Source of the DNA: Flavisphingomonas formosensis
Lineage (GTDB): Bacteria; Pseudomonadota; Alphaproteobacteria; Sphingomonadales; Sphingomonadaceae
Length of the DNA stretch: 64,000 nt
Reading direction: 5' to 3'
NCBI RefSeq assembly: GCF_009755815.1
Contig: NZ_WRPK01000003.1
Location: forward strand, 372,001-436,000
Both the position numbers and the translations under genes were made by a program. Under the pieces are notes generated by a model. The model saw nothing but the letters and a program-made list of their open reading frames with translations, was not told the origin of the DNA and did not search any database. This document shows positions 38,901 to 48,350 of this stretch, in pieces. Each line of letters opens with the position of its first letter. Within the stretch, counting starts at the first letter, position 1.

Positions 38901-39278
38901 ATGTTCACCTTCCTCCTCGTCGTCCAGGCCCTCATTGCCGCTGCCCTTGTCGGCGTCATCCTGATGCAGCGTTCGGAAGGCGGCGGTCTCGGCATGGGCG
39001 GCAGCCCCACCGGGCTGATGAGCGCGCGCGGCGCCGCGGATTTCCTCACCCGCGCGACGACGATCCTCGCGACGCTGTTCGTGCTGATGAGCATCGGCCT
39101 CGCCGTGATGGCGACGGTCGGCCGTTCGCCCGGCACGATCGACACCTCGCTCGCCCGGCAGTCGGGTTCGCAGGCGCCGGATCCCTTCGCGCAGCCGGCC
39201 GGCAACACGGCGACGCCGGCCGCGCCCGCCCCGGCGCAGCAGCCGGCGGACAACGGCGCGGTTCCGCTGCAGAAATAA
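38901..39278 (+). CDS. secG: Preprotein translocase subunit SecG
   Basis: 125-aa SecG: helix 1 at 3-21, LMQRSEGGGLGMGGSPTGLMSARGAADFLTRAT (the conserved SecG loop), helix 2 at about 53-74, then an Ala/Pro-rich tail of about 45 residues. Part of SecYEG. Sits between tpiA and pyrG, a conserved alphaproteobacterial arrangement. Confidence 0.95.
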   Translation: MFTFLLVVQALIAAALVGVILMQRSEGGGLGMGGSPTGLMSARGAADFLTRATTILATLFVLMSIGLAVMATVGRSPGTIDTSLARQSGSQAPDPFAQPAGNTATPAAPAPAQQPADNGAVPLQK

Positions 39279-39378
39279 CCGGCCTGCCCGGTTTCGGGCA
39301 TCCATCCACAATTTTCTGAAGCGAGGCGGATTCGCCGCCTTGCTCTTTCACGTCACGCACGGGTAAGCCTTTTCTCCC

Positions 39379-41013
39379 ATGGCGCGGTTTATCTTCATTA
39401 CCGGCGGCGTGGTGTCCTCGCTCGGCAAGGGTCTTATGGCGGCGAGCCTCGCGGCTCTGCTGCAGGCGCGGGGTTTTCGCGTCCGCATCCGCAAGTTCGA
39501 TCCCTATCTGAATGTCGATCCGGGCACCATGTCGCCCTATCAGCATGGCGAAGTCTATGTGACCGACGACGGGGCCGAGACCGATCTCGACCTCGGTCAT
39601 TATGAGCGGTTCACCGGCGTCGCTTCCCGGCAATCGGACAATGTCACCTCGGGGCGGATCTATCAGCAGATCATCGCCAAGGAGCGGCGGGGCGATTATC
39701 TCGGCGCCACCGTCCAGGTGATCCCGCACGTCACCGATGCGATCAAGGAATTCGCCCGGGCGGAGACCGACGATCTCGATTTCGTGCTGTGCGAGATCGG
39801 CGGCACCGTCGGCGATATCGAATCGCTGCCGTTCATCGAGGCGATCCGCCAACTGCGCAACGACGTCGGCCGCGCCAATGCGGTGTTCGTCCACGTCACG
39901 CTGGTGCCGTTCATCGCGGCCGCCGGCGAGCTCAAGACCAAGCCGACCCAGCACAGCGTGCGCGAGCTGACCTCGCTCGGCATCCAGCCCGACGTGCTGG
40001 TCTGCCGGGCCGAACGGCCGCTGCCGGAAGGCGAGCGCGCGAAGATCGCGCTGTTCTGCAACGTGCCCAAGGAAGCGGTGATCCCGGCGCTCGACGCCTC
40101 GACCATCTATGGCGTGCCCTTGCAATATCATGCCGAGGGGCTGGACGACGCCGTCCTCGCCGCCTTCGGCATCGATGGCGCGCCGCGGCCCGAGCTGCGC
40201 CGCTGGGACGACATCATCGACCGGCTGGAAAATTTCGAGGGCGAGGTGACGATCGGCGTGGTCGGCAAATATGTCGGCCTGCCGGATGCGTACAAGTCGC
40301 TGCACGAGGCGCTGGTCCATGGCGGCATCGCCAACCGCGTGAAGGTGCATGTCCGCTGGCTCGATGCCGAGCTGTTCGAGGGCGCGGAATCCGATATCGC
40401 CGCCCAGCTGGAGCCGATGCACGGCATCCTCGTGCCCGGCGGCTTCGGCGAGCGCGGATCGGAAGGCAAGATCAGCTCGGTCCGTTTCGCGCGCGAGCGG
40501 GGCGTGCCCTTCTTCGGCATCTGCCTCGGCATGCAGATGGCCTGCATCGAGGGCGCCCGCAACACCGCCGGCATCGCGCAGGCATCAACCACCGAGTTCG
40601 GCCCGACCGAGGAGCCCGTCGTCGGCATGATCACCGAGTGGATGACCGCCGCCGGCCTCGAAAAGCGCGAGGCGGGCGGGGATCTCGGCGGCACGATGCG
40701 GCTCGGCGCCTATGAGGCGAAGCTGGCCGGCAACAGCCACGTCGCCTCCATCTACGGCCGCACCGACATTTCCGAGCGCCACCGTCACCGCTACGAGGTG
40801 AACGTCCATTATCGCGAGCCGCTGGAAAAAGGCGGCCTCGTCTTCTCCGGCATGTCGCCCGACGGCGAATTGCCCGAGATCGTCGAGCGGCCCGACCATC
40901 CCTGGTTCATCGGCGTGCAGTTCCACCCGGAGCTCAAGAGCAAGCCCTTCGATCCGCACCCGCTCTTCGCCAGCTTCATTCAGGCGGCGATCAAGCAGAG
41001 CCGCCTGGTCTGA
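39379..41013 (+). CDS. pyrG: CTP synthase
   Basis: 544-aa glutamine-dependent CTP synthetase. Synthetase domain starts [27 protein letters not shown], with HYERFTG and GGTVGDIES. The amidotransferase domain has nucleophile Cys in [14 protein letters not shown] and His/Glu in [10 protein letters not shown]. Followed by a long GC hairpin. Confidence 0.98.
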   Translation: MARFIFITGGVVSSLGKGLMAASLAALLQARGFRVRIRKFDPYLNVDPGTMSPYQHGEVYVTDDGAETDLDLGHYERFTGVASRQSDNVTSGRIYQQIIAKERRGDYLGATVQVIPHVTDAIKEFARAETDDLDFVLCEIGGTVGDIESLPFIEAIRQLRNDVGRANAVFVHVTLVPFIAAAGELKTKPTQHSVRELTSLGIQPDVLVCRAERPLPEGERAKIALFCNVPKEAVIPALDASTIYGVPLQYHAEGLDDAVLAAFGIDGAPRPELRRWDDIIDRLENFEGEVTIGVVGKYVGLPDAYKSLHEALVHGGIANRVKVHVRWLDAELFEGAESDIAAQLEPMHGILVPGGFGERGSEGKISSVRFARERGVPFFGICLGMQMACIEGARNTAGIAQASTTEFGPTEEPVVGMITEWMTAAGLEKREAGGDLGGTMRLGAYEAKLAGNSHVASIYGRTDISERHRHRYEVNVHYREPLEKGGLVFSGMSPDGELPEIVERPDHPWFIGVQFHPELKSKPFDPHPLFASFIQAAIKQSRLV

Positions 41014-41016
41014 TCG

Positions 41017-41049
41017 TCGCGCCGCGGGATACAGCATCCCGCGGCGCGA
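41017..41049 (+). terminator. GC-rich hairpin after pyrG
   Basis: TCGCGCCGCGGGAT and its perfect complement ATCCCGCGGCGCGA flank the loop ACAGC: a 14-bp stem three bases after the pyrG stop. There is no T-tract, so it is a terminator-like or mRNA-end structure. It separates pyrG from the lasso-peptide genes. Confidence 0.65.
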
Positions 41050-41140
41050 TGAGCGGCCGGGGCGTCGGATCCGCCGGCGGTCGGCGACGGCTTCTGCCGT
41101 TGGCCATGGCGGCCATGCTGCTGTACAGACGGCGGCGTCT

Positions 41141-41665
41141 ATGATCGTCGTCCTGCGTCGCAAATTGATGAGCCTGGTGCGGCTTCCCGCCTTCGTGCTC
41201 GCCTGGCTGCTGCCGGTATGGATCATGATGGGGCTGGCCGCGCTCGCTTTGCGTCTCGTTCCCGTCCGGCGGCTGGCGCCCCTGTTCGGGCGCGGGATCG
41301 GCGCGGTCGGCTTCGTGCCGCTGCTCCCGCCCGCCCGCCGGCGCCGCGCGGACGAGCTGCGGCGGACGATCGAGCTTGCCGCCCGCTATGCGCCTTTCCG
41401 GTCGAACTGTTTTCCCCAGGCGCTCGTGGCGCAGGCGCTCTGCCGCCTGTTTCGGCTGCCTTTCGCCATGCATTTCGGCGTGCGCAAAGCGCGGGCCGGG
41501 GAGGCCGCGACGGCAGGGCTTGCCGCCCACGCCTGGGTGGTGAGCGGCCCCGTGGCGATCAGCGGCGGCAATGCGAGCTTCCTGCACTATGGCCCGGTCG
41601 GCTGCTTCATTTCCCCCGCGCTGTGGCGTGCGCTGGCGGCGGCGTCCGCACCGGCGCAACCCTGA
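41141..41665 (+). CDS. Lasso peptide biosynthesis B2 protein (leader peptidase)
   Basis: 174-aa transglutaminase-like protease, the McjB C-terminal half equivalent, which removes the leader from a lasso precursor. Catalytic Cys90 in RSNCFPQALVAQALCRLFRLP and His130 in AAHAWVVSG; the tail VAISGGNASFLHYGPVG is typical. A hydrophobic segment precedes the catalytic part (about 14-45). No strong ribosome-binding site; ATG 41168 is an alternative start. First gene of a B2-C-B1 run; B1 is the separate PqqD-like gene downstream. Confidence 0.9.
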   Translation: MIVVLRRKLMSLVRLPAFVLAWLLPVWIMMGLAALALRLVPVRRLAPLFGRGIGAVGFVPLLPPARRRRADELRRTIELAARYAPFRSNCFPQALVAQALCRLFRLPFAMHFGVRKARAGEAATAGLAAHAWVVSGPVAISGGNASFLHYGPVGCFISPALWRALAAASAPAQP

Positions 41666-41690
41666 TGCGGCCAATGCCGGGCCGACGGGG

Positions 41691-43562
41691 TTGATAGCAG
41701 GCGTCATCCGCGCCGATGGCAGCACGGTCGATCCGGCGCTGCTGAGAGCGATGGCCGAAACCCTGCCCGGCCGTGATGGCCTCCAGTTCTGGCAGGACGG
41801 TCCGGCCGGCCTGGTCGCCGCGGCGCGAAACGGCGCGCACTGGCCGGAAGCGGAGGAGGGCGGCTATCGGATCGCGTTCGATGGCCGCCTCGACAATCGC
41901 GATCAGCTGCTCGACCTGCTGGGGGAACCCGCGCCAGTGCTCCGCTCGGCGCCGGATGCGGACATCGCGCTCGCTCTCTTCATTAGGCTGGGCGAGGGGT
42001 TTCTGAGCGCGCTCGTCGGCGACTTCGCCATGGCGATCTGGCGGCAGCGGGAGCGGCGCCTGCTCTGCGCGCGCTCCGCGACAGGGTGGAAGCCGCTGTT
42101 CTGGGCGCACGACGGCTCCTGGCTCCTCTTTGCCAGCGAGCCGCGCGCCCTGCTTGCGGCGATCGATCGACCCCCCACGCTCAATCAGGGATTTCTCGGC
42201 GAAATTCTCGCGGCACGCGTCCTGAGCCGCACCGAAACGCCCTGGCAGGATATATTCCGCCTCGCGCCCGGCGGCGCCCTGTCTATCGATCGCGGTCATG
42301 TCCGGACGTGGCGCTGGTATGAGGAACGCTACGAGGATCTGTCGAGCCTCTCCGATGGCGAGCATGTCGAGCGCTTCAACGCCCTGTTCGATCAGGCGCT
42401 GATTTCCTGCCTGAGAAGCGAACGGCCGACCGCGGCGCATCTGTCCGGCGGGCTGGATTCCTCCTCCATCCTGTGCCGGGCAACCGAACTGCATCGCGCC
42501 GGACGGATCGATCGCCCGGTCGGCGCGATCAGCGCCCGTTATCCCGGCGAGCCGCATGACGAGACGCGGTGGAGCCGGATGGTCGAGCAGCATCTCGGCA
42601 TCGCGGCGCGCGTCGTCGCAGACGCCCGCTACGATATCGACGAGAGTCGCCAATGGTGCGCCGACACGCTGCACCTTCCCATCCGCCCGAACGCGCTCGG
42701 GCCGACCCGATCGGCATGCCGGCTCATGGAAACTCTGGGCGAGCGGGTGTTGCTCACCGGCGAGGGCGGCGACGACTGGATGAACGGCTCGCGCGCCCAT
42801 TGGCCCGACCTTGTCCTGTCCGGCCGCTTCGGCCCTTTGCTGCGCGAGGCCTTTCCTGCCGGATTGCAGGGTTGCTCCGTCGCCGACCTGCGCCATTTTC
42901 TCGGCTTGAGCATCGGCCCGATCGTCAGCGCGCGTAGGCGGCGGAGCGCGGTCTGGCCATTCGGCGATCCTGCCGCTCCCTTGCCGCCGTGGATAAAGCC
43001 GGATTGGGCCGGGCGGATCGATCTGGCGGCGCGCTGGCGAGAGGCGTCGCGTCCGGCGGACCTTCCGGGCTTCGCCCAGAAGCGGCGATATGCCGCGATG
43101 GCGCCCGCCCATCGGGAGCTGGTCTTCGATCCGATCCTCGCCAGCGTCTCGCGCCATGGCGTCGAGCTTCGGCATCCGTTTCACGATCTGCGGCTCATCC
43201 GCTTCTTCATGGGCGCGTCTGGAGCCATGCTCTTCCGCAATGGCCAGCGGAAATATCTGTTGCGCGAGGCGATGCGGGCCACCTTGCCCGAGCCCGTCAG
43301 GACACGGCAGGACAAGGCCGGCTTCGCCGCTCCCGTCATCGATGCGATCGCTGCCTATTTCGGGCAGCGGCCGCCCACGGATCTGATCGCGGCGAAAATG
43401 GGCTGGATCGACGGCGCCGTCATCGAGGGCCTGTTCGACGCGCATCGCAATTGGCGCAGCAGCGGCCTCGCCGGGCCTGCCCCCAATCCGTTTCTCAACG
43501 GCATCTGGTTCTGCGTCGCGGTGGACATGTGGCTCGAAAACGCTTTTAAGCTCCGGCCATAG
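41691..43562 (+). CDS. Lasso cyclase, asparagine-synthetase-like (McjC family)
   Basis: About 623-aa AsnB homologue that adenylates the ring Asp/Glu of the precursor and closes the macrolactam. N-terminal class II amidotransferase-like domain lacks the Cys2 nucleophile (starts IAGVIRADGS). The synthetase domain has the PPi loop SGGLDSS at 252-258 and GEGGDDW. TTG 41691 is my chosen start, 25 bp after the B2 stop; frames upstream overlap B2. C-terminal NGIWFCVAVDMWLENAF is usual for lasso cyclases. Confidence 0.9.
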   Translation: MIAGVIRADGSTVDPALLRAMAETLPGRDGLQFWQDGPAGLVAAARNGAHWPEAEEGGYRIAFDGRLDNRDQLLDLLGEPAPVLRSAPDADIALALFIRLGEGFLSALVGDFAMAIWRQRERRLLCARSATGWKPLFWAHDGSWLLFASEPRALLAAIDRPPTLNQGFLGEILAARVLSRTETPWQDIFRLAPGGALSIDRGHVRTWRWYEERYEDLSSLSDGEHVERFNALFDQALISCLRSERPTAAHLSGGLDSSSILCRATELHRAGRIDRPVGAISARYPGEPHDETRWSRMVEQHLGIAARVVADARYDIDESRQWCADTLHLPIRPNALGPTRSACRLMETLGERVLLTGEGGDDWMNGSRAHWPDLVLSGRFGPLLREAFPAGLQGCSVADLRHFLGLSIGPIVSARRRRSAVWPFGDPAAPLPPWIKPDWAGRIDLAARWREASRPADLPGFAQKRRYAAMAPAHRELVFDPILASVSRHGVELRHPFHDLRLIRFFMGASGAMLFRNGQRKYLLREAMRATLPEPVRTRQDKAGFAAPVIDAIAAYFGQRPPTDLIAAKMGWIDGAVIEGLFDAHRNWRSSGLAGPAPNPFLNGIWFCVAVDMWLENAFKLRP

Positions 43563-43582
43563 AGTCACGGGAAGGGCGGCAG

Positions 43583-43873
43583 ATGGATGAGAGGGATCGC
43601 CGGACGGCACGCATTCGCCGCGCGCCGGAACTGATCACCGCGCCCCTGGATGATGGCGCGATCATCATGGACATAGCGAGCGGCGATTTCGTCGAGCTCA
43701 ACCGGACCGCGGCGCGCATCTGGGAATTGCTCGATACGCCGAACACGGTGTCCGGCCTGTGCGCGCTCGTGCTCGATCGCTACGACGTGACGCCGGAACT
43801 CTGCGCCGCGCAGATCGCCGAATGGACGGCGGAAATGCGGGAGCGCAATCTCATCCTGGTCGAGCAGGGCTGA
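43583..43873 (+). CDS. PqqD-family peptide recognition protein (lasso B1/RRE)
   Basis: 96-aa winged-helix PqqD-like protein (IIMDIASGDFVELNRTAARIWELLDTPNTVSGL...VLDRYDVTPELCAAQIAEW). It would bind the leader through the W/Y-x-x-P-x-I/L motif and present the precursor to B2 and the cyclase. Last gene of the plus-strand run. Its 3' end overlaps the convergent kinase gene by 23 bp. Confidence 0.9.
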   Translation: MDERDRRTARIRRAPELITAPLDDGAIIMDIASGDFVELNRTAARIWELLDTPNTVSGLCALVLDRYDVTPELCAAQIAEWTAEMRERNLILVEQG

Positions 43874-44834
43874 CCGTCCGTTCCCACGGGCTGGCCGTTC
43901 CCGCCGCCGGAGACGCCTGTCGATTGAGCAGGCCGCTCAATGCCTCTTCGATCGCGGGAAGATGGGAATAGCCGTCCGGATAGGTGAGGCGGAAGGCGGG
44001 CGTTTTCGCCATGACGGCGTTGAGCCGGTTCACCTCCATCGCCTGGTCCTCGTGCGAGGCGACGGGATTGAACACCACCAGCTGCCGAATGGCGGCCATC
44101 AGCGCTTCGGCCTGGCCTAGGCGCTCGACATGAATGGCGCGCGCGTCCGGCGATCGCGTCAGGACCACGCAGGCGCTCAAGCGCGCCGGCGAAAGCCTGT
44201 GTTCGGTTTCGGGATCGTGACGCAGCTTGCCGTCATAGCCGGCCATGCGCACGCAGGCACGCTCGTCCAGCCGCAGTGCGGCGAGCGAGTCCGTCCAGAT
44301 GCAGAAGCCCGTCGTGCAGGGTTCGAGCAGGGCCTCGCCCTCGTTCCGCACGATCGAAACATCGTCGCTCAATATGCTCCATCCGGCCATCGCCAGAGCG
44401 CCGGTCGTGGTCGATTTGCCGGCCCCCGACGCGCCCAGCAGCAAGATCCCCGCGTCGCCCTTGGCAAGCGACGCACCGTGCAGCGCCGTCGCGCCGAACA
44501 GCGTCGCCACGCGCGGGAGGATGCGGCGGGCCAACACGTCCACCACGCCGTCGGAAGGAGAATGTGCGCCGCCGACGAGCGTGACGGAGCGACCGTCCGC
44601 CGCGACGAGGATCGTCTCTTCGAAGCGGGATCCGAACGACCAACAGTCCCCGATCTTCCCGAGCCGAAGCGCATAGCCGCCGCCCCATTGGTAGACAGCT
44701 TCTTCGGCCAGGAATGGCCGCCGCTCGCCAAGCGCGATCCGAACATCGGCCGGGCAGGCGCTATCGACATCTCGCACGCCCGCTAACGGCGTCTCCGATG
44801 CAAGATGGAGACCGCCGAACCGATATCGATGCAC
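43851..44834 (-). CDS. HprK-related serine kinase of the lasso locus
   Basis: 327-aa homologue of the HPr kinase P-loop domain. ALHGAS (117-122), Walker A GASGAGKS (134-141) and ILSDDVS (154-160) match HprK-type kinases found beside asparagine-synthetase/PqqD genes. In firmicute paeninodin-type lasso clusters such a kinase phosphorylates a C-terminal Ser of the precursor. Here it starts with GTG 44834, only 12 bp after the precursor stop, so the two form one transcript. No PTS genes are nearby, arguing against a carbon-control role. Confidence 0.85.
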   Translation of the reverse strand: MHRYRFGGLHLASETPLAGVRDVDSACPADVRIALGERRPFLAEEAVYQWGGGYALRLGKIGDCWSFGSRFEETILVAADGRSVTLVGGAHSPSDGVVDVLARRILPRVATLFGATALHGASLAKGDAGILLLGASGAGKSTTTGALAMAGWSILSDDVSIVRNEGEALLEPCTTGFCIWTDSLAALRLDERACVRMAGYDGKLRHDPETEHRLSPARLSACVVLTRSPDARAIHVERLGQAEALMAAIRQLVVFNPVASHEDQAMEVNRLNAVMAKTPAFRLTYPDGYSHLPAIEEALSGLLNRQASPAAGTASPWERTVSPARPG

Positions 44835-44846
44835 GCAGCGCGAAAG

Positions 44847-44993
44847 TCAGTTGGATGCTTCGGACGCAAAATCGAAGCCAGCTCCGCCATTTCCGCGTGT
44901 ATCGGTGATGGGTGTAACCGATACGATCTCGGGCCTCACCCATTCGTCCTTGATGGTCTCGGACGTCGACTCGGCCTTTGCATGGCTATTCAT
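44847..44993 (-). CDS. Lasso peptide precursor (48 aa)
   Basis: A 48-codon gene directly upstream of the kinase, with GAGGTG about 10 nt before ATG 44993. Leader residues 1-33 contain W18-V-R-P21-E-I23, the Y-x-x-P-x-L recognition pattern, at -16/-13/-11 from the core. Thr32 is at -2, the usual lasso rule. The predicted core, residues 34-48, is GNGGAGFDFASEASN: Gly1 amine and Asp8 side chain would close an eight-residue ring, leaving a seven-residue loop/tail. Ser14 is penultimate, a possible kinase target. No similar known lasso peptide comes to mind. The product is inferred, not shown. Confidence 0.85.
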   Translation of the reverse strand: MNSHAKAESTSETIKDEWVRPEIVSVTPITDTRGNGGAGFDFASEASN

Positions 44994-45272
44994 CTGCACA
45001 GGTCACCTCATAGGTTGAAGGTGGCCTCTTCATAATCATGATGAGCCGTGTCGTCCATGCCTCCGTTCGCCGAGCTATTATCGCTACGATGATATTTTAC
45101 TGCGGTTGCATAGCCTGGGAGCCCCGAAATAAATGCCGGATTAACCCGCTATTTGGCGTCCGTTCGACCGATCGCCTTTCTTCTGTCGATATTCGAAGCG
45201 AATCGAGGAACGGGAATTCACCCCGAAACGGATCATATTTTTTCCCTGCGGCTCTAGGCGAGCGATTGATCC
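44994..45272 (-). promoter_or_regulatory. Upstream region of the precursor-kinase operon
   Basis: 279 bp noticeably more AT-rich than its surroundings, holding the promoter of the minus-strand lasso transcript. On that strand TAAAAT (near 45100) and GATAAT (near 45080) are -10 candidates, without a convincing -35. Short frames here carry no lasso leader or core motifs; no gene was recognised. Confidence 0.4.
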
Positions 45273-45656
45273 GTGATTGAAAGGAGATGCGCTGCTGCCG
45301 ATCCATCGCAGCCTCACTCCCATAGGCAAATCGCTATTGCTTTGAATTGGGAGCTGCCATTCGGACCATGTGCGAAAAGCGTCTGGAGGAGTTGCGGTCG
45401 GCCTGTGATTTCACATCTGACGAACCCGCGACCTCCTCTTGCATTTCCACGCCCCGACGGCGAAGACAGGGGAGGCCGCGACCGCGAGGCTCGCGCCCAC
45501 AGCTGAGTGTTGAGACGCCTGGTGGGGATCAGCGGCGGGAATGCAGCCTTCCTGCGCTATAGCGCGGCCTACAGCTATTTACCCAACTCCCGTACGCGCT
45601 GGCGCCGCTTAGCGGCTGTCATTGGGACGATCCGGAACGGCAAGTCTGGGGCGTGA
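45273..45656 (+). pseudogene. Decayed second lasso B2 (leader peptidase) gene
   Basis: Bases 45469-45570 align with 41508-41610 of the intact B2 gene at about four in five positions by hand, with one single-base gap. In frame, AHS-stop-VLRRLVGISGGNAAFLRY matches AHAWVVSGPVAISGGNASFLHY: the Trp codon after the catalytic His has become TGA (45504-45506). Upstream, HRQIAIALNWELPF resembles QALVAQALCRLFRLPF, but the Cys is gone and about 85 bases are inserted. It is too diverged to be active. Confidence 0.7.
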
Positions 45657-45888
45657 TTCTCGGATAGCGGACACTCCGGGCGACGAAGCACCGCGTCGGC
45701 TTCGCGCCCCATATTGGCTGCGTTTGAGCTCAGCCTCATCGATCCTGAAGGCCGCCGCTAATTGTTCTGGCGCTAATCGGCAGATTTGGACGAAAACGCC
45801 AAGGCGAAGAAATCATCGCTGGTCTAGTCCGGAAACGCCACCGCGCGACCCAAGGTTGCCGCGGCCCAAACGAGGTCCGGATGCACGG

Positions 45889-47859
45889 CTATGAGGCAGC
45901 GGCTTCGCCCCATGCGACAGGTACCAACTTCTTGTCGCCGCGCCATTCCTCGACCAGCGTAACTCCCTCGATCTCGCCCCACACCTCGGGGCCGGCATGG
46001 TCGAGGACGATGATCTGCAAGCGGCCGTTTGCCTGCAGCACTTCGCTCCCGAGTGCTTCGAACACCCAGCGGATCGCCCGCACATCCTCGTCGCGCGTGC
46101 GGCCCAACTCGCTGACATGCGGGCCCTCGAACCCGCGCGGAAAATAGACCTGGCTCGGCTGGTCGAATACGAGCAGCCCCGGCACCGGATGGCCGATGTC
46201 GGTCAGGAAGAGCCGCTGCAGCGCGGTCATCACCGCGACATGATACGCCAACCAGTTCGCACCGCTGCCAATCTCCCAGAGATAGTCAGTACGATCGGGA
46301 TGAACGACGCGCACTGTCAAATCATCGACCGAAAGTTCGATCGGCGCATTGGGCCATTCGGCATCGAGCGTTGGGACGATCCGCGACGCATAGGTCTCGA
46401 TGATCTTGAGCGCAGCGATCTGCTTTTGCTTGACCTGATTTTCCGAATAGATCTTCCGATAATCCGCGATCCGTGTGCGGATCACGTCGATCTCCGCCGG
46501 CAATTTGGCGTCCTCACCTGTCCGCTCATACAGCTGGATGACCTGTTCGAGCCGGCCGAGAAAGCGCTCGATCCGGTCCGAGCGAAAAGTCGCCTGGCGT
46601 ACCTGCTCCGATCGGCGCTCCAGCAGCGCCATCTCGCGCCGGATCGCGCTCAAAGCCGCGGTGCCTTCTTCCACCGCGCCACGTAACCGCACACGTTCCC
46701 GGTCGAAGGCGTCGGACAGCGAAGGCTGCGACCGCAATTGCAGTTCGACGCCGGCAAGCGCCTCGCGCAACATCTCGATCCTATCGCGCCCGCCGCCGCC
46801 GAGCGCGACGATCGGATCGTCCGACCGCTCCACTACTTCGCCGAGCCAGGTCGAGACGTCGAGTCGCTCGCGCTGGATCTGCATCGCCGAGCCATAGGAA
46901 AGGCTACTATCGATCAGCCGCTGGATCTCATTGAGCCTTTGCCGGCGCTCGGCGAGCATAGCGGCGATCTGCCGTTCCTCCTCGCGCAGGCGCTGGAGCT
47001 CAACGAGCGTCGCCTCGATCGATCCTACGCTCGGCTGCGCCGATCGGCTACTGCCCTGAGCGATCGTGCGCAGCATTTCGAGCATGTCTGGCCAATTGTC
47101 GGGAATGACCGTGTTGGGCGCAAAGAGGCCAAGTTCGATCGCCTGCCTGATCCAGCCCCGCGCCTCGACCTGCCAGGTGCGCACCGACGAGCGCATCGCG
47201 TTTAGTTCGGCTTCCTTGCGCCGCAACTGCCGCTGTAGTTTGTCGATTTCCCACTTGGCCGCAAGCATGTCGGCGGTGAGTGCGCCGACGACATACGGGA
47301 AGATCGCCTTGAGCTTCTCGCGATGCTCGGTTGTGTCAGCGTTGAAGAACAGCACGGCGGGGTTGGCGACGATATATTGTGGTTGGAACATGAATGCGGT
47401 CAGGTCGCGGAAACTGACCCGCGAATTGAAGCCCGGTTCCGCCGTCGGCTCGAGGTCCAGGTTCGATAGGGCCGACAACCGGTCGAGGATCCGCTTCACG
47501 CCATCGGCCGTGCTGTTCTTGACTGGGCTCTCCAAAGGCACATCGATTTCGCCCTCAGACTCAAGCAGCATCATGTCACCAGTCTGTTTGAGATCGCCGG
47601 GCTCCCGGCGGGCGAGCAACTTCTGCCCCTCAATCGTCTGGATAACGATGCCGAACCAGGAACAGGCCTTGCGGATCGTCCCCACTGGGATGGTGCACTT
47701 GGTAGAGGCGAGGCAATAGTCGATGATCGGGATAACCGCTGATTTGCCGGTCTTGGAGGCCCCGCTGATGACATTGGCCATGCCCGGCTCGAATGACACG
47801 ATCCGCGGCAGATGACCGTCCTTCGACCAAAGAATGAGCTTGAGGATCTGCAGATGCAT
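45889..47859 (-). CDS. ABC-three-component system ATPase (DUF3732 family)
   Basis: 656-aa SMC/Rad50-like ABC ATPase. Walker A GASKTGKS at 33-40, a long coiled-coil centre (about 190-470), then Walker B/D-loop [16 protein letters not shown] near 563-575 and an H-loop-like IVLDHA near 617. The DQPSQVYFP segment is characteristic of DUF3732 proteins. In the ABC-3C conflict systems described by Aravind and co-workers this ATPase senses and licenses an effector through a small middle component. Third gene of the operon; start overlaps the upstream stop by one base (TGATG). Confidence 0.88.
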   Translation of the reverse strand: MHLQILKLILWSKDGHLPRIVSFEPGMANVISGASKTGKSAVIPIIDYCLASTKCTIPVGTIRKACSWFGIVIQTIEGQKLLARREPGDLKQTGDMMLLESEGEIDVPLESPVKNSTADGVKRILDRLSALSNLDLEPTAEPGFNSRVSFRDLTAFMFQPQYIVANPAVLFFNADTTEHREKLKAIFPYVVGALTADMLAAKWEIDKLQRQLRRKEAELNAMRSSVRTWQVEARGWIRQAIELGLFAPNTVIPDNWPDMLEMLRTIAQGSSRSAQPSVGSIEATLVELQRLREEERQIAAMLAERRQRLNEIQRLIDSSLSYGSAMQIQRERLDVSTWLGEVVERSDDPIVALGGGGRDRIEMLREALAGVELQLRSQPSLSDAFDRERVRLRGAVEEGTAALSAIRREMALLERRSEQVRQATFRSDRIERFLGRLEQVIQLYERTGEDAKLPAEIDVIRTRIADYRKIYSENQVKQKQIAALKIIETYASRIVPTLDAEWPNAPIELSVDDLTVRVVHPDRTDYLWEIGSGANWLAYHVAVMTALQRLFLTDIGHPVPGLLVFDQPSQVYFPRGFEGPHVSELGRTRDEDVRAIRWVFEALGSEVLQANGRLQIIVLDHAGPEVWGEIEGVTLVEEWRGDKKLVPVAWGEAAAS

Positions 47860-48350
47860 CAGGGCGTCACTCGCAGCAAAGAAAACACGTTTGGCGGGGG
47901 TACACGCGCAAACCAGCGGCCGAGCTTGTCAGCGGCGGCGGTATACGGGCGGATACGCTCGCTCGGCTTGCGCAGCTTCACCTCATTGGCGCGTAGTTGC
48001 GCATCCTCGTACATAATCGACAATAAGCCAGCAGCACTTCCCGTCGACAGCGCCTCGAGCGTCAGCCGCCGCATTGCCAGCGCACGGTCATGCACTGCCA
48101 TCAGATCCTCGCGATGCCGCTCGAATTTTTCGATGAACTTGCCGAGCCCGGACGATGGAAACGTGCCGGTAACCACTTCGAGCGTCGGTCGGTGAAGCAC
48201 CAAGGGGAGGCACAGGAACGCCAGCGGCAGGACCGGGAGACGGCCCAACACTTCCTCCTGATAGCCTCGGCCGAACGACCACAGGAGCACTGACCCGAGC
48301 GCGGAATTCTGGACGGCCTCGACCGATGTGACCTGCTGCCTCAACATCAT
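47859..48350 (-). CDS. ABC-three-component system middle component
   Basis: 163-aa protein with the pattern [20 protein letters not shown], then [19 protein letters not shown] and a helical body ending [12 protein letters not shown], as in the family named three-component ABC system middle component. Thought to bridge ATPase and effector. Overlaps both neighbours, so the three genes form one operon. Confidence 0.82.
   Translation of the reverse strand: MMLRQQVTSVEAVQNSALGSVLLWSFGRGYQEEVLGRLPVLPLAFLCLPLVLHRPTLEVVTGTFPSSGLGKFIEKFERHREDLMAVHDRALAMRRLTLEALSTGSAAGLLSIMYEDAQLRANEVKLRKPSERIRPYTAAADKLGRWFARVPPPNVFSLLRVTP

Noticed and set aside
41607-43610. 667-aa minus-strand frame over the lasso cyclase
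   Set aside because: Antisense shadow of a gene with clear SGGLDSS motif.
43851-44834. HprK-like protein as PTS/carbon-control HPr kinase
   Set aside because: No ptsH or PTS genes nearby; context with cyclase, PqqD and precursor fits peptide tailoring instead.
45038-45306. Other short frames near the lasso locus as extra precursors
   Set aside because: None has a Y/W-x-x-P leader motif together with Thr at -2 and Gly...Asp/Glu at 8-9.
45690-45790. Minus-strand translation resembling a helix-turn-helix fragment (ICRLAPEQLAAAFRIDEAEL)
   Set aside because: Too short, interrupted by stops, and not matched to any family I can name.
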